DNA of 43,133 nucleotides from Chloroflexota bacterium (GTDB taxonomy: Bacteria; Chloroflexota; Anaerolineae; UBA4142): the NCBI GenBank assembly GCA_016223105.1, contig JACRPR010000012.1, forward strand, positions 1-43,133. The letters run 5' to 3'. The notes beneath the pieces are model-generated. The model was not told the origin of the DNA. It did not search any database and saw only the letters and a list, made by a program, of their open reading frames with translations. This document shows, piece after piece, positions 22,827 to 30,673 of the stretch. The position numbers and the translations under genes were made by a program. Positions within the stretch are counted from its first letter, which is position 1, and each line of letters begins with the position of its first letter.

Positions 22827-23003
22827 GCATTAGTGGCAAAGAACGCAAACTGCAATCTATTTCGTTTGCCAGTTCGTATCATAACGTGACGAAAGGAGGG
22901 ATGCGAATAAGGTCAACGATTTTCGAACCGACCTCAAGTATTCTGACAAATCTTGGCGCATATCGAATCCGATTGCGCTGTTCTATAAAAGGAGTGCCAC
23001 CTA

Positions 23004-23474
23004 ATGCAAATCCAGACAATTGCGCGATGGTTTGAGAACCGACGCAACTTGCTCGTTACGTTTCTCTTGCTCGCGCTTGTGGTTGTGTCTTTCGTCGGCG
23101 TCAACTCGGTAGCGGCTGGCGGTCGCCCGTTTTCCACCGAGCTTACCGGTGCGGCAGAAGTGCCCGGCCCCGGTGATCCAGATGGAAGCGGTGCGGCACA
23201 TCTCACAATCAATCAAGGTCAGGGCGAAGTGTGTTTCGATATTACCGTGGCAGACGTTGCGCCAATCACTGCGGCACATATCCATGCCGCGCCGACTGGC
23301 GTGGCTGGGTCTGTCGTTGTGAACTTTAATGTGGCGGTGAATGGTCTCAACGGTTGTGTCGCCGCCAATCCTGATCTCATCAAAGCGATTCGACAAAATC
23401 CAGCAGATTATTACGTGAACGTGCATAATGCATCGTTTCCGGCAGGAGCATTGCGCGGACAACTGGGCAAATAG
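23004..23474 (+). CDS. Secreted CHRD-domain protein
   Basis: 156 residues from ATG 23004, with AAAGGAG about ten bases upstream. A signal peptide of 38 residues ends at a likely signal peptidase site (NSVAAG). The rest is a single CHRD domain: FSTELTGAAEVPGPGDPDGSG, then AHLTINQGQGEVCFDITV, ITAAHIHAAPTGVAGSVVV and the end YYVNVHNASFPAGALRGQL, all hallmarks of the family. CHRD domains were first described in chordin and are common in secreted bacterial proteins, with unknown ligand. Two Cys (CFDI and NGCVAA) could form a disulfide. A strong terminator follows. The gene is monocistronic and stands alone at the edge of a less CGCG-rich segment. Confidence 0.9.
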   Translation: MQIQTIARWFENRRNLLVTFLLLALVVVSFVGVNSVAAGGRPFSTELTGAAEVPGPGDPDGSGAAHLTINQGQGEVCFDITVADVAPITAAHIHAAPTGVAGSVVVNFNVAVNGLNGCVAANPDLIKAIRQNPADYYVNVHNASFPAGALRGQLGK

Positions 23475-23500
23475 TTTGCCGCTTCAAGTGACGCAAAGAC

Positions 23501-23540
23501 AAGCCCTCGCTTGGTATGAACAAGCGAGGGCTTTATTTTT
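23501..23540 (+). terminator. Rho-independent terminator after CHRD gene
   Basis: Arms AAGCCCTCGCTTG (23501-23513) and CAAGCGAGGGCTT (23521-23533) are perfect, with a seven-base loop, followed by TATTTTT. Confidence 0.92.
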
Positions 23541-23579
23541 CCGCGATTGTGGTGGGATGGAATAAAAAACTAACCATGA

Positions 23580-24308
23580 TCAAGTTGCCGGTGCCATTTT
23601 CAATTTGGGCATTTGATCCCAAGTGCGCCCGCGCAAAAGCCGCCCCGCGTTTTTCTTGCGAACACCGCCCCATTGTTTGAAAAAGAACGGGACGCGAATT
23701 TGACGACATTGATTCCGAAGATCAATCACCCAATCTTCTTCGATGGGGCGCGCACCGGGTCCCGATTCGCCGCCAACAATGACCCAATCAATTCCGCCTA
23801 GATTGATCTTGGGCAAAGGACCGAGCAACGGCTCTAGCGAAAGAAATTTGATGCGCGCATTCGTTTGCCGCAAGTGATCAATGCGAAAAGTGTATTTTTC
23901 GTTTTCGACGCTGACGCCCATCCAGATATTGGGAGCCCAATCAATCTTGGAATTCAGTTCGGCAAGACGCGCCGAGCGTTTGGTCAAGACTTGGAAGGTG
24001 TGCCAATGCGCGCGCCGCATCACATCGAAAACTTTCAATATGAATTCGGCGGGCACATCCTTGTGGAAGAGATCACTCATCGAGTTGACGAAGATCATTT
24101 GTGGTTTCTTCCAATGAAGTGGCAACTCGAGGGCGTGTTCGTGCAACGTCAATTTGAAGCCATTGACGTAATTGGGTTGTCCCATTGCTTGCAAACGCAA
24201 CGCCATTCGTTCGGCGTAGCAATGTTTACAACCCGGGCTTGTTTTTGTGCATCCCGTGAGTGGATTCCAGGTGGATTCAGTCCACTCGATGCTTGAATGT
24301 GTTGCCAT
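23580..24308 (-). CDS. DUF5131 / phage Gp37-Gp68-like three-Cys-motif protein
   Basis: 242 residues from ATG 24308 (start of the family homology, [15 protein letters not shown]); the frame runs back to 24401 without support. Three cysteines (C20, C27, C30; [11 protein letters not shown]) resemble a radical-SAM-like Fe-S site, followed by the family motifs [36 protein letters not shown] and [13 protein letters not shown]. The C-terminus FFFKQWGG is typical. The family is found in phages, plasmids and bacterial islands. It is almost always beside a TcmP gene, which lies 64 bp upstream here. Its reaction is not known; a radical or Fe-S dependent modification of a nucleic acid or protein is a reasonable guess. 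Codon usage is less GC-extreme than the flanking genes. Confidence 0.88.
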   Translation of the reverse strand: MATHSSIEWTESTWNPLTGCTKTSPGCKHCYAERMALRLQAMGQPNYVNGFKLTLHEHALELPLHWKKPQMIFVNSMSDLFHKDVPAEFILKVFDVMRRAHWHTFQVLTKRSARLAELNSKIDWAPNIWMGVSVENEKYTFRIDHLRQTNARIKFLSLEPLLGPLPKINLGGIDWVIVGGESGPGARPIEEDWVIDLRNQCRQIRVPFFFKQWGGVRKKNAGRLLRGRTWDQMPKLKMAPAT

Positions 24309-24372
24309 TCGATTTCCGTTTCTCTGTGCACTCTGCCAAGATAATAGCACGGACGTTCTTTTTTGTAAATAC

Positions 24373-25224
24373 CTAAAACAATCGCGTTTGCCCAGAGACA
24401 TCGCGCCTGGTTATCTTTTGCCAAAAATCGTTGCCAAGTTTGCTTTTACTCGCAAACAATAGACGATAGAGAGGAGCATTTTTCGAGTTCCGAATCAATG
24501 GTTCGTCACCAGTTTCATCATCTCGGCGAACATCGGGATAACCAAGTCGTTGTAATTTTTGTTTGTAATGATCCATCAATTGACGATGTACAAAATTTTC
24601 TTTGCCGTGATGCTTGGCAAAAATCTTTCGCCACTCGGTATCGCCAAAGAATCGATCAACGATGGTTTCTTCGTTGGACTGGAAAGATAGAGCCATCTGG
24701 CGATTGAGCCCGCCTTGCGGATAATTGATGATCAAGTCAATGCGTCGAATTGTTGCGAGTTGAGCTATGGTTTGCCACTCTAATTCAAATCCTTCGGGAT
24801 CGAGGAACGCGAGGTTCAACGAGTTGCGGTCATCACGTTTCAACTGTACGACAATTTCACGTACGATTTCATTACAGTCACCGGGATGGATATGGACGCG
24901 GTCATAAAATGGCGAAGCCGAACATCGTTTATCAAGTGCAGTTGTATTTTCATCGGAGAGATCGGCAAAAAAGTATCCAGTAAACGCGTATTTGGTTGTC
25001 AATGCCAAGAGTGGCGATCCTAGCAAAACCGCGTCGGTTTCGCGGATGCGATTCTTTCCAGGTCCCGCCATCAGGTCAATATAATTTCGAATTGACCATT
25101 TGCCTCTCATCGCGGTTTCAAATACGTTGATGTATCGAACAAGGTAATCAAGTTTTATCGCCGCCCATTCTCCGGCAGATCGCGTTGTCAACAAATCGTC
25201 TTCGGGTTTCAGATAATTTTGCAT
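24373..25224 (-). CDS. tcmP: Three-Cys-motif partner protein TcmP
   Basis: 283 residues from ATG 25224, with GGAGAACATC directly upstream. The N-terminal half is a Rossmann-like fold that looks like a SAM-dependent methyltransferase: [12 protein letters not shown] is the nucleotide-binding loop, and [13 protein letters not shown] the strand with an acidic-Pro motif, then [16 protein letters not shown]. The C-terminal part ([32 protein letters not shown]) matches the TcmP family (TIGR04474). That family takes its name from constant pairing with the three-Cys-motif (DUF5131) protein next to it. The pair is thought to act together, but no reaction is established. A good promoter lies about 110 bp upstream. 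Confidence 0.88.
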   Translation of the reverse strand: MQNYLKPEDDLLTTRSAGEWAAIKLDYLVRYINVFETAMRGKWSIRNYIDLMAGPGKNRIRETDAVLLGSPLLALTTKYAFTGYFFADLSDENTTALDKRCSASPFYDRVHIHPGDCNEIVREIVVQLKRDDRNSLNLAFLDPEGFELEWQTIAQLATIRRIDLIINYPQGGLNRQMALSFQSNEETIVDRFFGDTEWRKIFAKHHGKENFVHRQLMDHYKQKLQRLGYPDVRRDDETGDEPLIRNSKNAPLYRLLFASKSKLGNDFWQKITRRDVSGQTRLF

Positions 25225-25331
25225 GATGTTCTCCGTTGAAAATCTGCCAAGACTATGGCAATGTGAATTAGGACGATCGAACTAGGATCAAGGGTTGTAA
25301 TTTTTGATTTCTTATTTTTCTTCCAACACCG

Positions 25332-25360
25332 ATTATAACATGACTATCCTTGCTTTTCAA
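25332..25360 (-). promoter_or_regulatory. Promoter of the tcmP-DUF5131 cassette
   Basis: Minus strand: TTGAAA (25355-25360), 17-bp spacer, perfect TATAAT (25332-25337). It leaves an untranslated leader of about 100 bases before tcmP, long enough for regulation. Confidence 0.65.
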
Positions 25361-25409
25361 TTTGACACCTCCTCACCTTACGCATACAATACCGCACAGT
25401 TTCTCACCC

Positions 25410-25483
25410 GCCGCATTCGTCTAGTGGACTAGGACGCCGCCCTCTCAAGGCGGAGACCAGGGGTTCGAATCCCCTATGCGGCA
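25410..25483 (+). tRNA. tRNA-Glu (anticodon CTC)
   Basis: A 74-base cloverleaf: acceptor GCCGCAT pairs with ATGCGGC, discriminator A at 25483; anticodon stem CCGCC/GGCGG with loop CTCTCAA gives anticodon CTC (25444-25446), reading GAG. The T loop GGGTTCGAATCCCC is standard. CCA is not encoded. The accessory cassette lies on its 5' side; no duplicated tRNA end was seen. Confidence 0.95.
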
Positions 25484-25490
25484 CTCGTTA

Positions 25491-25550
25491 TTTTCGATTT
25501 TTGATTTACGATTTTCGATTTGAAAATCGGCAATCGAAAATCGAAATTCT
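25491..25550. repeat. TTTTCGATTTTTGATTT repeat
   Basis: Left words TTTTCGATTTTTGATTT and ACGATTTTCGATTTG are mirrored by AATCGAAAATCGAAATTC on the right, forming an imperfect hairpin between the tRNA and the next gene. It could serve as the tRNA terminator. Confidence 0.65.
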
Positions 25551-25559
25551 TTTTTGTGC

Positions 25560-25565
25560 TATAAT
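25560..25565 (+). promoter_or_regulatory. -10 box, leaderless type, for solute-binding protein
   Basis: Perfect TATAAT followed by eight bases (CTCCGCAA) and the ATG at 25574; no Shine-Dalgarno sequence. The -35 region is not recognisable. Confidence 0.5.
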
Positions 25566-25573
25566 CTCCGCAA

Positions 25574-27235
25574 ATGTGCTCCGTTCAAAAATTCGGCTGG
25601 ACGATTTTCCTCACGCTCGCGCTGATCGGTTGCCGCGCGAATGTTCAAGACATCACGCGCGATCTGCGGCTCAATCTCGGCATCGAACCGGCGACGATTG
25701 ATCCCGCGCTCGCGACCGATCCCGGCGCGCAACAGATCGCGCGCATGCTGTTCGCGAATTTGATCGAGATTGATCCCGCGACAACGCCGCAACACGCGCT
25801 CGCAATTTCCTGGGCGGTGTCCTCCGACGGCTTGATCTGGGAATTTAAGTTGCGCGATGACGCGATCTGGGTGCGCTACGTGCCCGCGCGCAATCTCTTT
25901 GAAACGAAACGCAAAATCACCGCGCGCGATGTCGTCTACAGCGTGCGCCGCGTGTTCGATCCGCGCGTCGGTTCGGGATTCGCGATGCAATTCGCCGCGC
26001 TCATTCGCGGCGCGGAACAATTGCGCGGCGCGGATCCAAACAAAACGAGCGACGCGGATTTCGAACGCCTCTTCAGCGCGCTTGGCGTTTCTGCCGTTGA
26101 TGATTTCACCTTGCGCTTTACGCTCACGCGTCCCGCGAGTTTTTTTCCGACGATTCTCAGCGCGTGGCTCGCGCGCCTGCAACCACGCGAAGCCATCGAA
26201 GCCGGTGGATCGGTGTGGACGGAACCGGGAACGATCTGGACGAGTGGCGCGTACGCGCTCGAACGCTGGGCGCACAATCGCGAAATCGTTTTACGCAAAA
26301 ATCCGTACTGGTTCGACGCGGCGAGCGTTTCCATCGAACGGATTCGTTTCGCGATGATCGCGGACACCGCGACCGCGCTCGACGAATATAAAAACGGCAA
26401 CCTTGATTCGCTCGATCCGTACGGCGGACTCGCGGCGACCGATGTCGAACAATTGCGCGAAGACCCGTTCATCAGCAAACAGTTGCAAATCGTTCCGACG
26501 TTGTGCACGCACTATTACGGATTCAACACCGCGAAGGAACCGTTCAAAGATCCGCTCGTCCGCAAAGCGTTCATCGCCGCGACCGATCGCGATACGTTGG
26601 TGAGCAGTGTAATCAAATTGGGCGAACCGGCGCGTTGGTTCACGCGACCTGGTATTTACGCGTCGTCCGATATTTCCGACACGCTCGGTGCGCCGCTTGC
26701 GTTCAACGTGAAAAACGCGCGCGAATTTATTCAGCAATCGAGTTACGCCGGGAAACGTTTGCCCGCGATCACGCTCGGCGTGAACACGAGCGAGGCGCAC
26801 ATTGTTTTCGCGGAAACGCTCGCGCAAATGTGGAAGACGAATCTCAATGTCGAGGTGCGCGTCGCGCGGCTCGATTGGAAAAGTTATTTGCAAAATCTGC
26901 GCGACAATGCGCCGGAAATTTTTCGGCTCGGCTATTGCGCGTACTATCCCGATGCCGCGAATTTTGCGAATGTGTTTCGCCCCAACTCGCCGGACAATTT
27001 CACGCGGTGGAACAGTCCACAACTCGATCAGATCATCACCACTGCCGCGCGCGAGAACGACGCGACGAAACGCCGCGCGCACTATCGCGCCGCCGAAAAA
27101 ATGTTGATCGAAGATAACGCGGTGATTTTGCCGCTGTGGTGGTCGGATCGCGCGACGCTCACCAAGCCGCACATCAAACGCTCATTCGCAATCACCGACG
27201 GGTTTGAACGTTTTGAAACGTGGGAAATTCGGTAA
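25574..27235 (+). CDS. ABC-transporter solute-binding lipoprotein, family 5 (peptide/nickel type)
   Basis: 553 residues. The signal is of the lipoprotein type with lipobox LIGC (Cys 20). The mature protein follows the OppA/DppA pattern: LRLNLGIEPATIDPALATDP, the strand pair GLIWEFKLRDDAIW, KRKITARDVVYSVRRVFDP (the family signature region), GAYALERWAHNREIVLRKNPYW, and an end like EKMLIEDNAVILPLWWSDRA. Family-5 proteins bind oligopeptides, nickel or sugars outside the membrane and hand them to DppBCDF-type permeases. No permease or ATPase gene is near, so it either uses a distant transporter or has another role, for instance presenting a ligand to the adjacent sensor kinase. The start has a TATAAT box eight bases before it and no ribosome-binding site. 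Confidence 0.88.
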   Translation: MCSVQKFGWTIFLTLALIGCRANVQDITRDLRLNLGIEPATIDPALATDPGAQQIARMLFANLIEIDPATTPQHALAISWAVSSDGLIWEFKLRDDAIWVRYVPARNLFETKRKITARDVVYSVRRVFDPRVGSGFAMQFAALIRGAEQLRGADPNKTSDADFERLFSALGVSAVDDFTLRFTLTRPASFFPTILSAWLARLQPREAIEAGGSVWTEPGTIWTSGAYALERWAHNREIVLRKNPYWFDAASVSIERIRFAMIADTATALDEYKNGNLDSLDPYGGLAATDVEQLREDPFISKQLQIVPTLCTHYYGFNTAKEPFKDPLVRKAFIAATDRDTLVSSVIKLGEPARWFTRPGIYASSDISDTLGAPLAFNVKNAREFIQQSSYAGKRLPAITLGVNTSEAHIVFAETLAQMWKTNLNVEVRVARLDWKSYLQNLRDNAPEIFRLGYCAYYPDAANFANVFRPNSPDNFTRWNSPQLDQIITTAARENDATKRRAHYRAAEKMLIEDNAVILPLWWSDRATLTKPHIKRSFAITDGFERFETWEIR

Positions 27236-27239
27236 CGCT

Positions 27240-27307
27240 GTCATTGCGAGCGGAGCGAAGCAATCTCCGACCGGCATTGGGGATTGCTTCGCTTCGCTCG
27301 CAATGAC
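27240..27307. repeat. CATTGCGAG MITE-like palindrome, copy 2
   Basis: Ends GTCATTGCGAG and CTCGCAATGAC are perfect inverted repeats; interior has GCGAAGCAATCTCC and GGGGATTGCTTCGCTTCG. It sits directly after the stop codon of the solute-binding protein and may act as a transcript end. Confidence 0.9.
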
Positions 27308-27316
27308 AAATTGTTT

Positions 27317-27345
27317 TTGACAAACCCCCGCGCGCCCGGTACAAT
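27317..27345 (+). promoter_or_regulatory. Promoter of the histidine kinase gene
   Basis: Perfect TTGACA (27317-27322), 17-bp spacer, TACAAT (27340-27345), about 20 bp before the ATG at 27366, which has AAGGA at the right distance. Confidence 0.75.
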
Positions 27346-27365
27346 ACGCGCAAAGGATCAATGAA

Positions 27366-29276
27366 ATGTCCGCGTTGAACACTGCCGTTCAGCAAATTAC
27401 CTCGACCGTCGCGCGTTCGCACGCGCTGGCGACGCGCTGGACGAGCGCGCGCGTTTTGCGTTGGCGCTGGTTCGCGATTGTAATTATTATCGCGCTCGTC
27501 GCGCTTCACCAATTTTTCCTCCACGACATTCTCATTTTTTTCGCGCCGACTTGGCACACCCTTATCGAGTGGTTGGTTTACAGCATTATCGGTATCGCCG
27601 CCGCGTGGCTCGCGCTGACGAGTTTGGCGCGCTCGCTCGCGCGCCGCGAACGCGCCGAAAGCGAATTGCGCGACGCGTTTCGCGAACTCGAAGCGAATCA
27701 CGACAAGTTGTTGAAACTCCACGATTTCGGGCGCCGCGTGTCCGACGCGAATCACGAAGAAACGGTGCTCGAACTCGCGGCGCAAGGCGCGGTGCAAATC
27801 ACCGGCGCGCGCGCGTCGAGCATCGTTACGTTCGATGACGCGGGCGATCGTTTGAAACTCGATGTCGCGTGGGGTTTGAGTGATCGCTACTTGCACGCTC
27901 TGCGCGCGCGCGTGGATGCCGGAATTCCGGCGGCGCGTTGTCGCGAGTGCGCGACGCTCAAAACTAAAGCATCGTCCGATTGTCCGCTTTTTGTCGGTTT
28001 GCACGACGCGGCGCGCGCGGATGGCATCGGCTCGCTCGTGTGCTTGCCGCTCACGCGCGAACAAGATCGCGTCGGCATCATCTCCGCATATTTTCCATCG
28101 GTGGATGGACCGCCCGAAGATCACATTCGTTTGCTCAACATTCTCGGCGGCACCATCGCGACCGCGCTCGATAGTGTGCGGCGGCGCGCGCGCCAGGTCG
28201 GGACGCTCCACGCGTTGGATCGCGCGACGCAATCCACGCACGCGCTCGATACGTTGGCGTCCCAGGTTTTGGATATTGCCGCCGCCGGGTGGGACGCGCA
28301 GTCGGGCGGAATTTTTCTGTACGACGATGCGACCCAAATGTGGATGTGCCGCGCGCGTTTCAATCTCGGCGACGATTTCACCGACGCGCGCTTTCAACTC
28401 GGTTTGCAATTCGCGCGGCAGGCGCGCGACGCCGGCGCGCCGATCATCGAAACCAATTTGACGCGCGATTTGCAATCGGCGGTCGCCGCTCCGCTCGCGA
28501 CCGACGATCAAACCTTCGGCGCGATTTTTCTCGCGGCGACGCGCCCGCGTTCGTTCGATGAAAATCACACCGAACTGCTCGCGACGATGGCGCATCAGAT
28601 CGCGCTCGCGATTCGCAACGCGCAGTTGTACGCCCAGGTCGGACAAATCGCGATGCTCGAAGAACGCTATCGGCTCTCGCGCGAAATTCACGATGGACTC
28701 GCGCAAACGCTTGGCTATTTGAATTTGCAAGCGGAACGCGTCGAAGGATTGATCGCGGCGAAACGTTACGACGCGACCGCGCGCGAACTTGCCGAGATGC
28801 GCCAATCCATTCGCGCCGCGTATGTGGATGTGCGCGAAGCGATTGATGGCTTGCGGATTAGCGTTGCCGACCCGGGCAACTTGAGTGCGCGGCTGGCGGA
28901 GTACGTGGACGCGTTTGCGAAACAATCCGGGATCACCGCGCGTTTAATCGCGCCGGACGATTTGACGATTGATCCGGAAACCGGGATGCAGTTGTTACGC
29001 ATCGCGCAAGAAGCGTTGACGAACGTGCGAAAACATTCCGGCGCGCGTAATGTTCAAGTGTTGCTCGACGCGTCCGCGACCGAAATCGAACTCGCGATCA
29101 CGGACGACGGGCGCGGATTCCCGGACGCGATCCCAGGTCGCGCGTATCACAGTCACGGTCTCGCGACGATGCGCGAACGCGCGCAAAGTATCGGCGGCAC
29201 ATTTTCGGTCGCGACCGGCGCGGGGCAGGGCACGCGCATCGCGATCGCGATCCCGCGCCGGAAAAGTGTAGTATAA
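27366..29276 (+). CDS. GAF-domain sensor histidine kinase, NarL/LiaS (HisKA_3) type
   Basis: 636 residues. Two membrane helices near the N-terminus (about 35-52 and 70-88) enclose a very short outer loop. A short coiled coil follows (RERAESELRDAFRELEAN), then two GAF domains (about 115-265 and 280-420). The first contains several Cys (AARCREC, SSDCP), which could hold a redox-sensing cofactor. The kinase core has the phosphoacceptor motif RLSREIHDGLAQTLGYL with H442, N box QEALTNVRKHSGA, G1 DDGRGFPD and G2 GHGL-like SHGLATMRERA. It would phosphorylate the NarL-type regulator encoded two genes downstream (D54). The gene has its own strong promoter. Signal unknown; its place just before the respiratory island hints at redox or oxygen control, by inference. 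Confidence 0.92.
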   Translation: MSALNTAVQQITSTVARSHALATRWTSARVLRWRWFAIVIIIALVALHQFFLHDILIFFAPTWHTLIEWLVYSIIGIAAAWLALTSLARSLARRERAESELRDAFRELEANHDKLLKLHDFGRRVSDANHEETVLELAAQGAVQITGARASSIVTFDDAGDRLKLDVAWGLSDRYLHALRARVDAGIPAARCRECATLKTKASSDCPLFVGLHDAARADGIGSLVCLPLTREQDRVGIISAYFPSVDGPPEDHIRLLNILGGTIATALDSVRRRARQVGTLHALDRATQSTHALDTLASQVLDIAAAGWDAQSGGIFLYDDATQMWMCRARFNLGDDFTDARFQLGLQFARQARDAGAPIIETNLTRDLQSAVAAPLATDDQTFGAIFLAATRPRSFDENHTELLATMAHQIALAIRNAQLYAQVGQIAMLEERYRLSREIHDGLAQTLGYLNLQAERVEGLIAAKRYDATARELAEMRQSIRAAYVDVREAIDGLRISVADPGNLSARLAEYVDAFAKQSGITARLIAPDDLTIDPETGMQLLRIAQEALTNVRKHSGARNVQVLLDASATEIELAITDDGRGFPDAIPGRAYHSHGLATMRERAQSIGGTFSVATGAGQGTRIAIAIPRRKSVV

Positions 29277-29293
29277 TGCGAGTGGAGGTTGAA

Positions 29294-29890
29294 ATGATTT
29301 CACCATCACCAACAATTGCGTCGCCGGTGTCGCGTACTGAACCGGAACAAGGCAAGTGGACATTCGAAGATTGGTTGCGTTTGCCGGACAATGGCTATCG
29401 TTACGAAATCATTGATGGAGGTTTGTATATGGTGCCGCCCCCGGATTTCGTGCAACATCAACGACCAATTGCGCGTTTGTTCAACTGGATGTACGTTTTT
29501 GTAGAAACACATCAACTCGGTGAAGTTGGGATCGCGCCAGCCGGTGTGCGGTTGCCGAATCAACCGGTGCCATTTCAGCCGGACATTTTCTTTTACGCCG
29601 CCGGGCGCGCGGACGTGCGCTTTGGTCAGTACATCGAAGGCGCGCCGGATTTGATCGTCGAAGTGTTGTCGCCGTCGAATTGGTTGTACGATCGCCAGGA
29701 AAAATTCGCGGTGTACGAATCCGCCGGCGTGCGCGAGTATTGGATCGTGGATCCACGAATGAAAACGATCGAAGTGTTTGTGTGGGAGCAAGGCACGTAC
29801 ACGCTGATCAACAAATGGGGCGCGGGACAACGCGCGCAATCCCAGGTCTTGCGCGGTTTCGAAATCGCGATTGATGAATTGTTTCAATAA
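29294..29890 (+). CDS. Uma2-type (DUF820, PD-(D/E)XK-like) protein
   Basis: 198 residues from ATG 29294, with GGAGG five bases upstream; an in-frame ATG at 29276 overlaps the kinase stop (TAATG) and is a possible longer start. The family motifs are WTFEDWLRLPDNGYRYEIIDG, then the nuclease-like core FQPDIFFYA, APDLIVEVLSPSNW and the Lys position in DRQEKFAVYESAGVREYWIVDP. Uma2 proteins have a PD-(D/E)XK nuclease fold, are numerous in cyanobacteria and Chloroflexota, and have no settled function. It lies between a sensor kinase and its likely regulator, inside what should be one operon, and a hairpin terminator follows it. This looks like an insertion into the two-component operon. Confidence 0.88.
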   Translation: MISPSPTIASPVSRTEPEQGKWTFEDWLRLPDNGYRYEIIDGGLYMVPPPDFVQHQRPIARLFNWMYVFVETHQLGEVGIAPAGVRLPNQPVPFQPDIFFYAAGRADVRFGQYIEGAPDLIVEVLSPSNWLYDRQEKFAVYESAGVREYWIVDPRMKTIEVFVWEQGTYTLINKWGAGQRAQSQVLRGFEIAIDELFQ

Positions 29891-29921
29891 ACCCAAAGGG
29901 TCTTCAAGACCCTTTGGGTTT
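29889..29921. terminator. Hairpin of GGTCTTCAAGACC family
   Basis: Perfect 16-bp arms around one central base, beginning AAACCC and ending GGGTTT. It begins inside the Uma2 stop codon (29888-29890) and lies 10 bp before the response-regulator start, so it could reduce read-through into that gene. Same core as 7121-7155. Confidence 0.7.
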
Positions 29922-29931
29922 AGGATTTCAA

Positions 29932-30579
29932 ATGATCAAAATTCTCATCGCCGACGATCACTTTATTTTTCGCGAAGGACTCGCGCGCATTTTGAACGAC
30001 GCGCCGGAAATGCGCGTTGTCGCGACGGTTGGCGCGGGCGAAGACGCGCTCGTGCGCGCGGGCGAATTCAAACCGGATGTCGTCTTGATGGATGTCAATA
30101 TGCCCGGCTGGGGCGGCGTCGAAGCGGCGCGGCGCATCCACGAACAACATCCGCAAATGCATGTGTTGATGTTGACCGTCTCCGAAAAAGAAGCCGATTT
30201 GTTCAGCGCGATTCGCGCGGGCGCGCGCGGCTATTTGCTCAAAAATGTCGGCGGCGCGGAATTGATCGACGCGATCCAACGCGTGTACGCGGGCGAAGCG
30301 ATGATCGCGCCCTCGATGGCGGCGAAACTGCTTGCCGAATTTGCCGCGTCCGATAAACCGGCGCGCGCCGCACCCGGCGAAGACCTCACCGACCGCGAGC
30401 GTCAAGTGCTCGAACTCGTCGCGTGCGGAATGAGCAACAAAGAGATCGCCGCACAACTCGCGCTCTCGCCACACACGGTCAAGGCGCACCTCCGCACGAT
30501 CCTCGACAAACTGCATCTCCGCAGTCGCACTCAAGCCGCCGCGTGGGTCGCGCGGCGCGGGATTAGTCCTTCCGGCTAA
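29932..30579 (+). CDS. NarL/LuxR-family response regulator
   Basis: 215 residues from ATG 29932 (AGGA upstream; a TTG six codons earlier is rejected). The receiver domain is intact: IKILIADDHFIFREGL with acidic pair D8-D9, phosphoacceptor VVLMDVNMPGW with D54, T/S switch MLTVSEKEAD and Lys in GYLLKNVGG. The C-terminal LuxR-type DNA-binding domain reads LTDRERQVLELVACGMSNKE and SPHTVKAHLRTILDKLHLR. It is the evident partner of the HisKA_3 kinase at 27366. Since the next genes encode the oxidase, it may control them. No operator could be identified from a single copy. Confidence 0.93.
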   Translation: MIKILIADDHFIFREGLARILNDAPEMRVVATVGAGEDALVRAGEFKPDVVLMDVNMPGWGGVEAARRIHEQHPQMHVLMLTVSEKEADLFSAIRAGARGYLLKNVGGAELIDAIQRVYAGEAMIAPSMAAKLLAEFAASDKPARAAPGEDLTDRERQVLELVACGMSNKEIAAQLALSPHTVKAHLRTILDKLHLRSRTQAAAWVARRGISPSG

Positions 30580-30636
30580 TCCGTTTTCCACTTTTTCTAA
30601 TCCTTTTTTCTCTCCCTCTTTATCTCCCATCGGGCG

Positions 30637-30665
30637 ATGACGCTTCGCCGCGCCCGTGTTAAAAT
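30637..30665 (+). promoter_or_regulatory. Leaderless-type promoter of first Sco-like gene
   Basis: ATGACG (30637-30642), 17-bp spacer, TAAAAT (30660-30665), then eight bases to the ATG at 30674. Same geometry as ffh and the solute-binding protein gene. Confidence 0.45.
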
Positions 30666-30673
30666 CGCGTCAA

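Noticed and set aside
22901..23035. Short frame just before the CHRD gene, following AAAGGAGGG
   Set aside because: The purine run touches the ATG with almost no spacing, the frame overlaps the CHRD start, and the peptide shows no signal or motif.
25410..25483. tRNA-Glu as attachment site of an integrated element containing the TcmP cassette
   Set aside because: The cassette lies on the 5' side, no integrase gene is present, and no duplicated tRNA 3' end was found in the window.
27192..28925. 577-codon open frame antisense to the histidine kinase
   Set aside because: It mirrors a GC-rich coding gene, shows Arg-rich composition without motifs, and lacks a start with ribosome-binding site. 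It is a shadow of codon bias.
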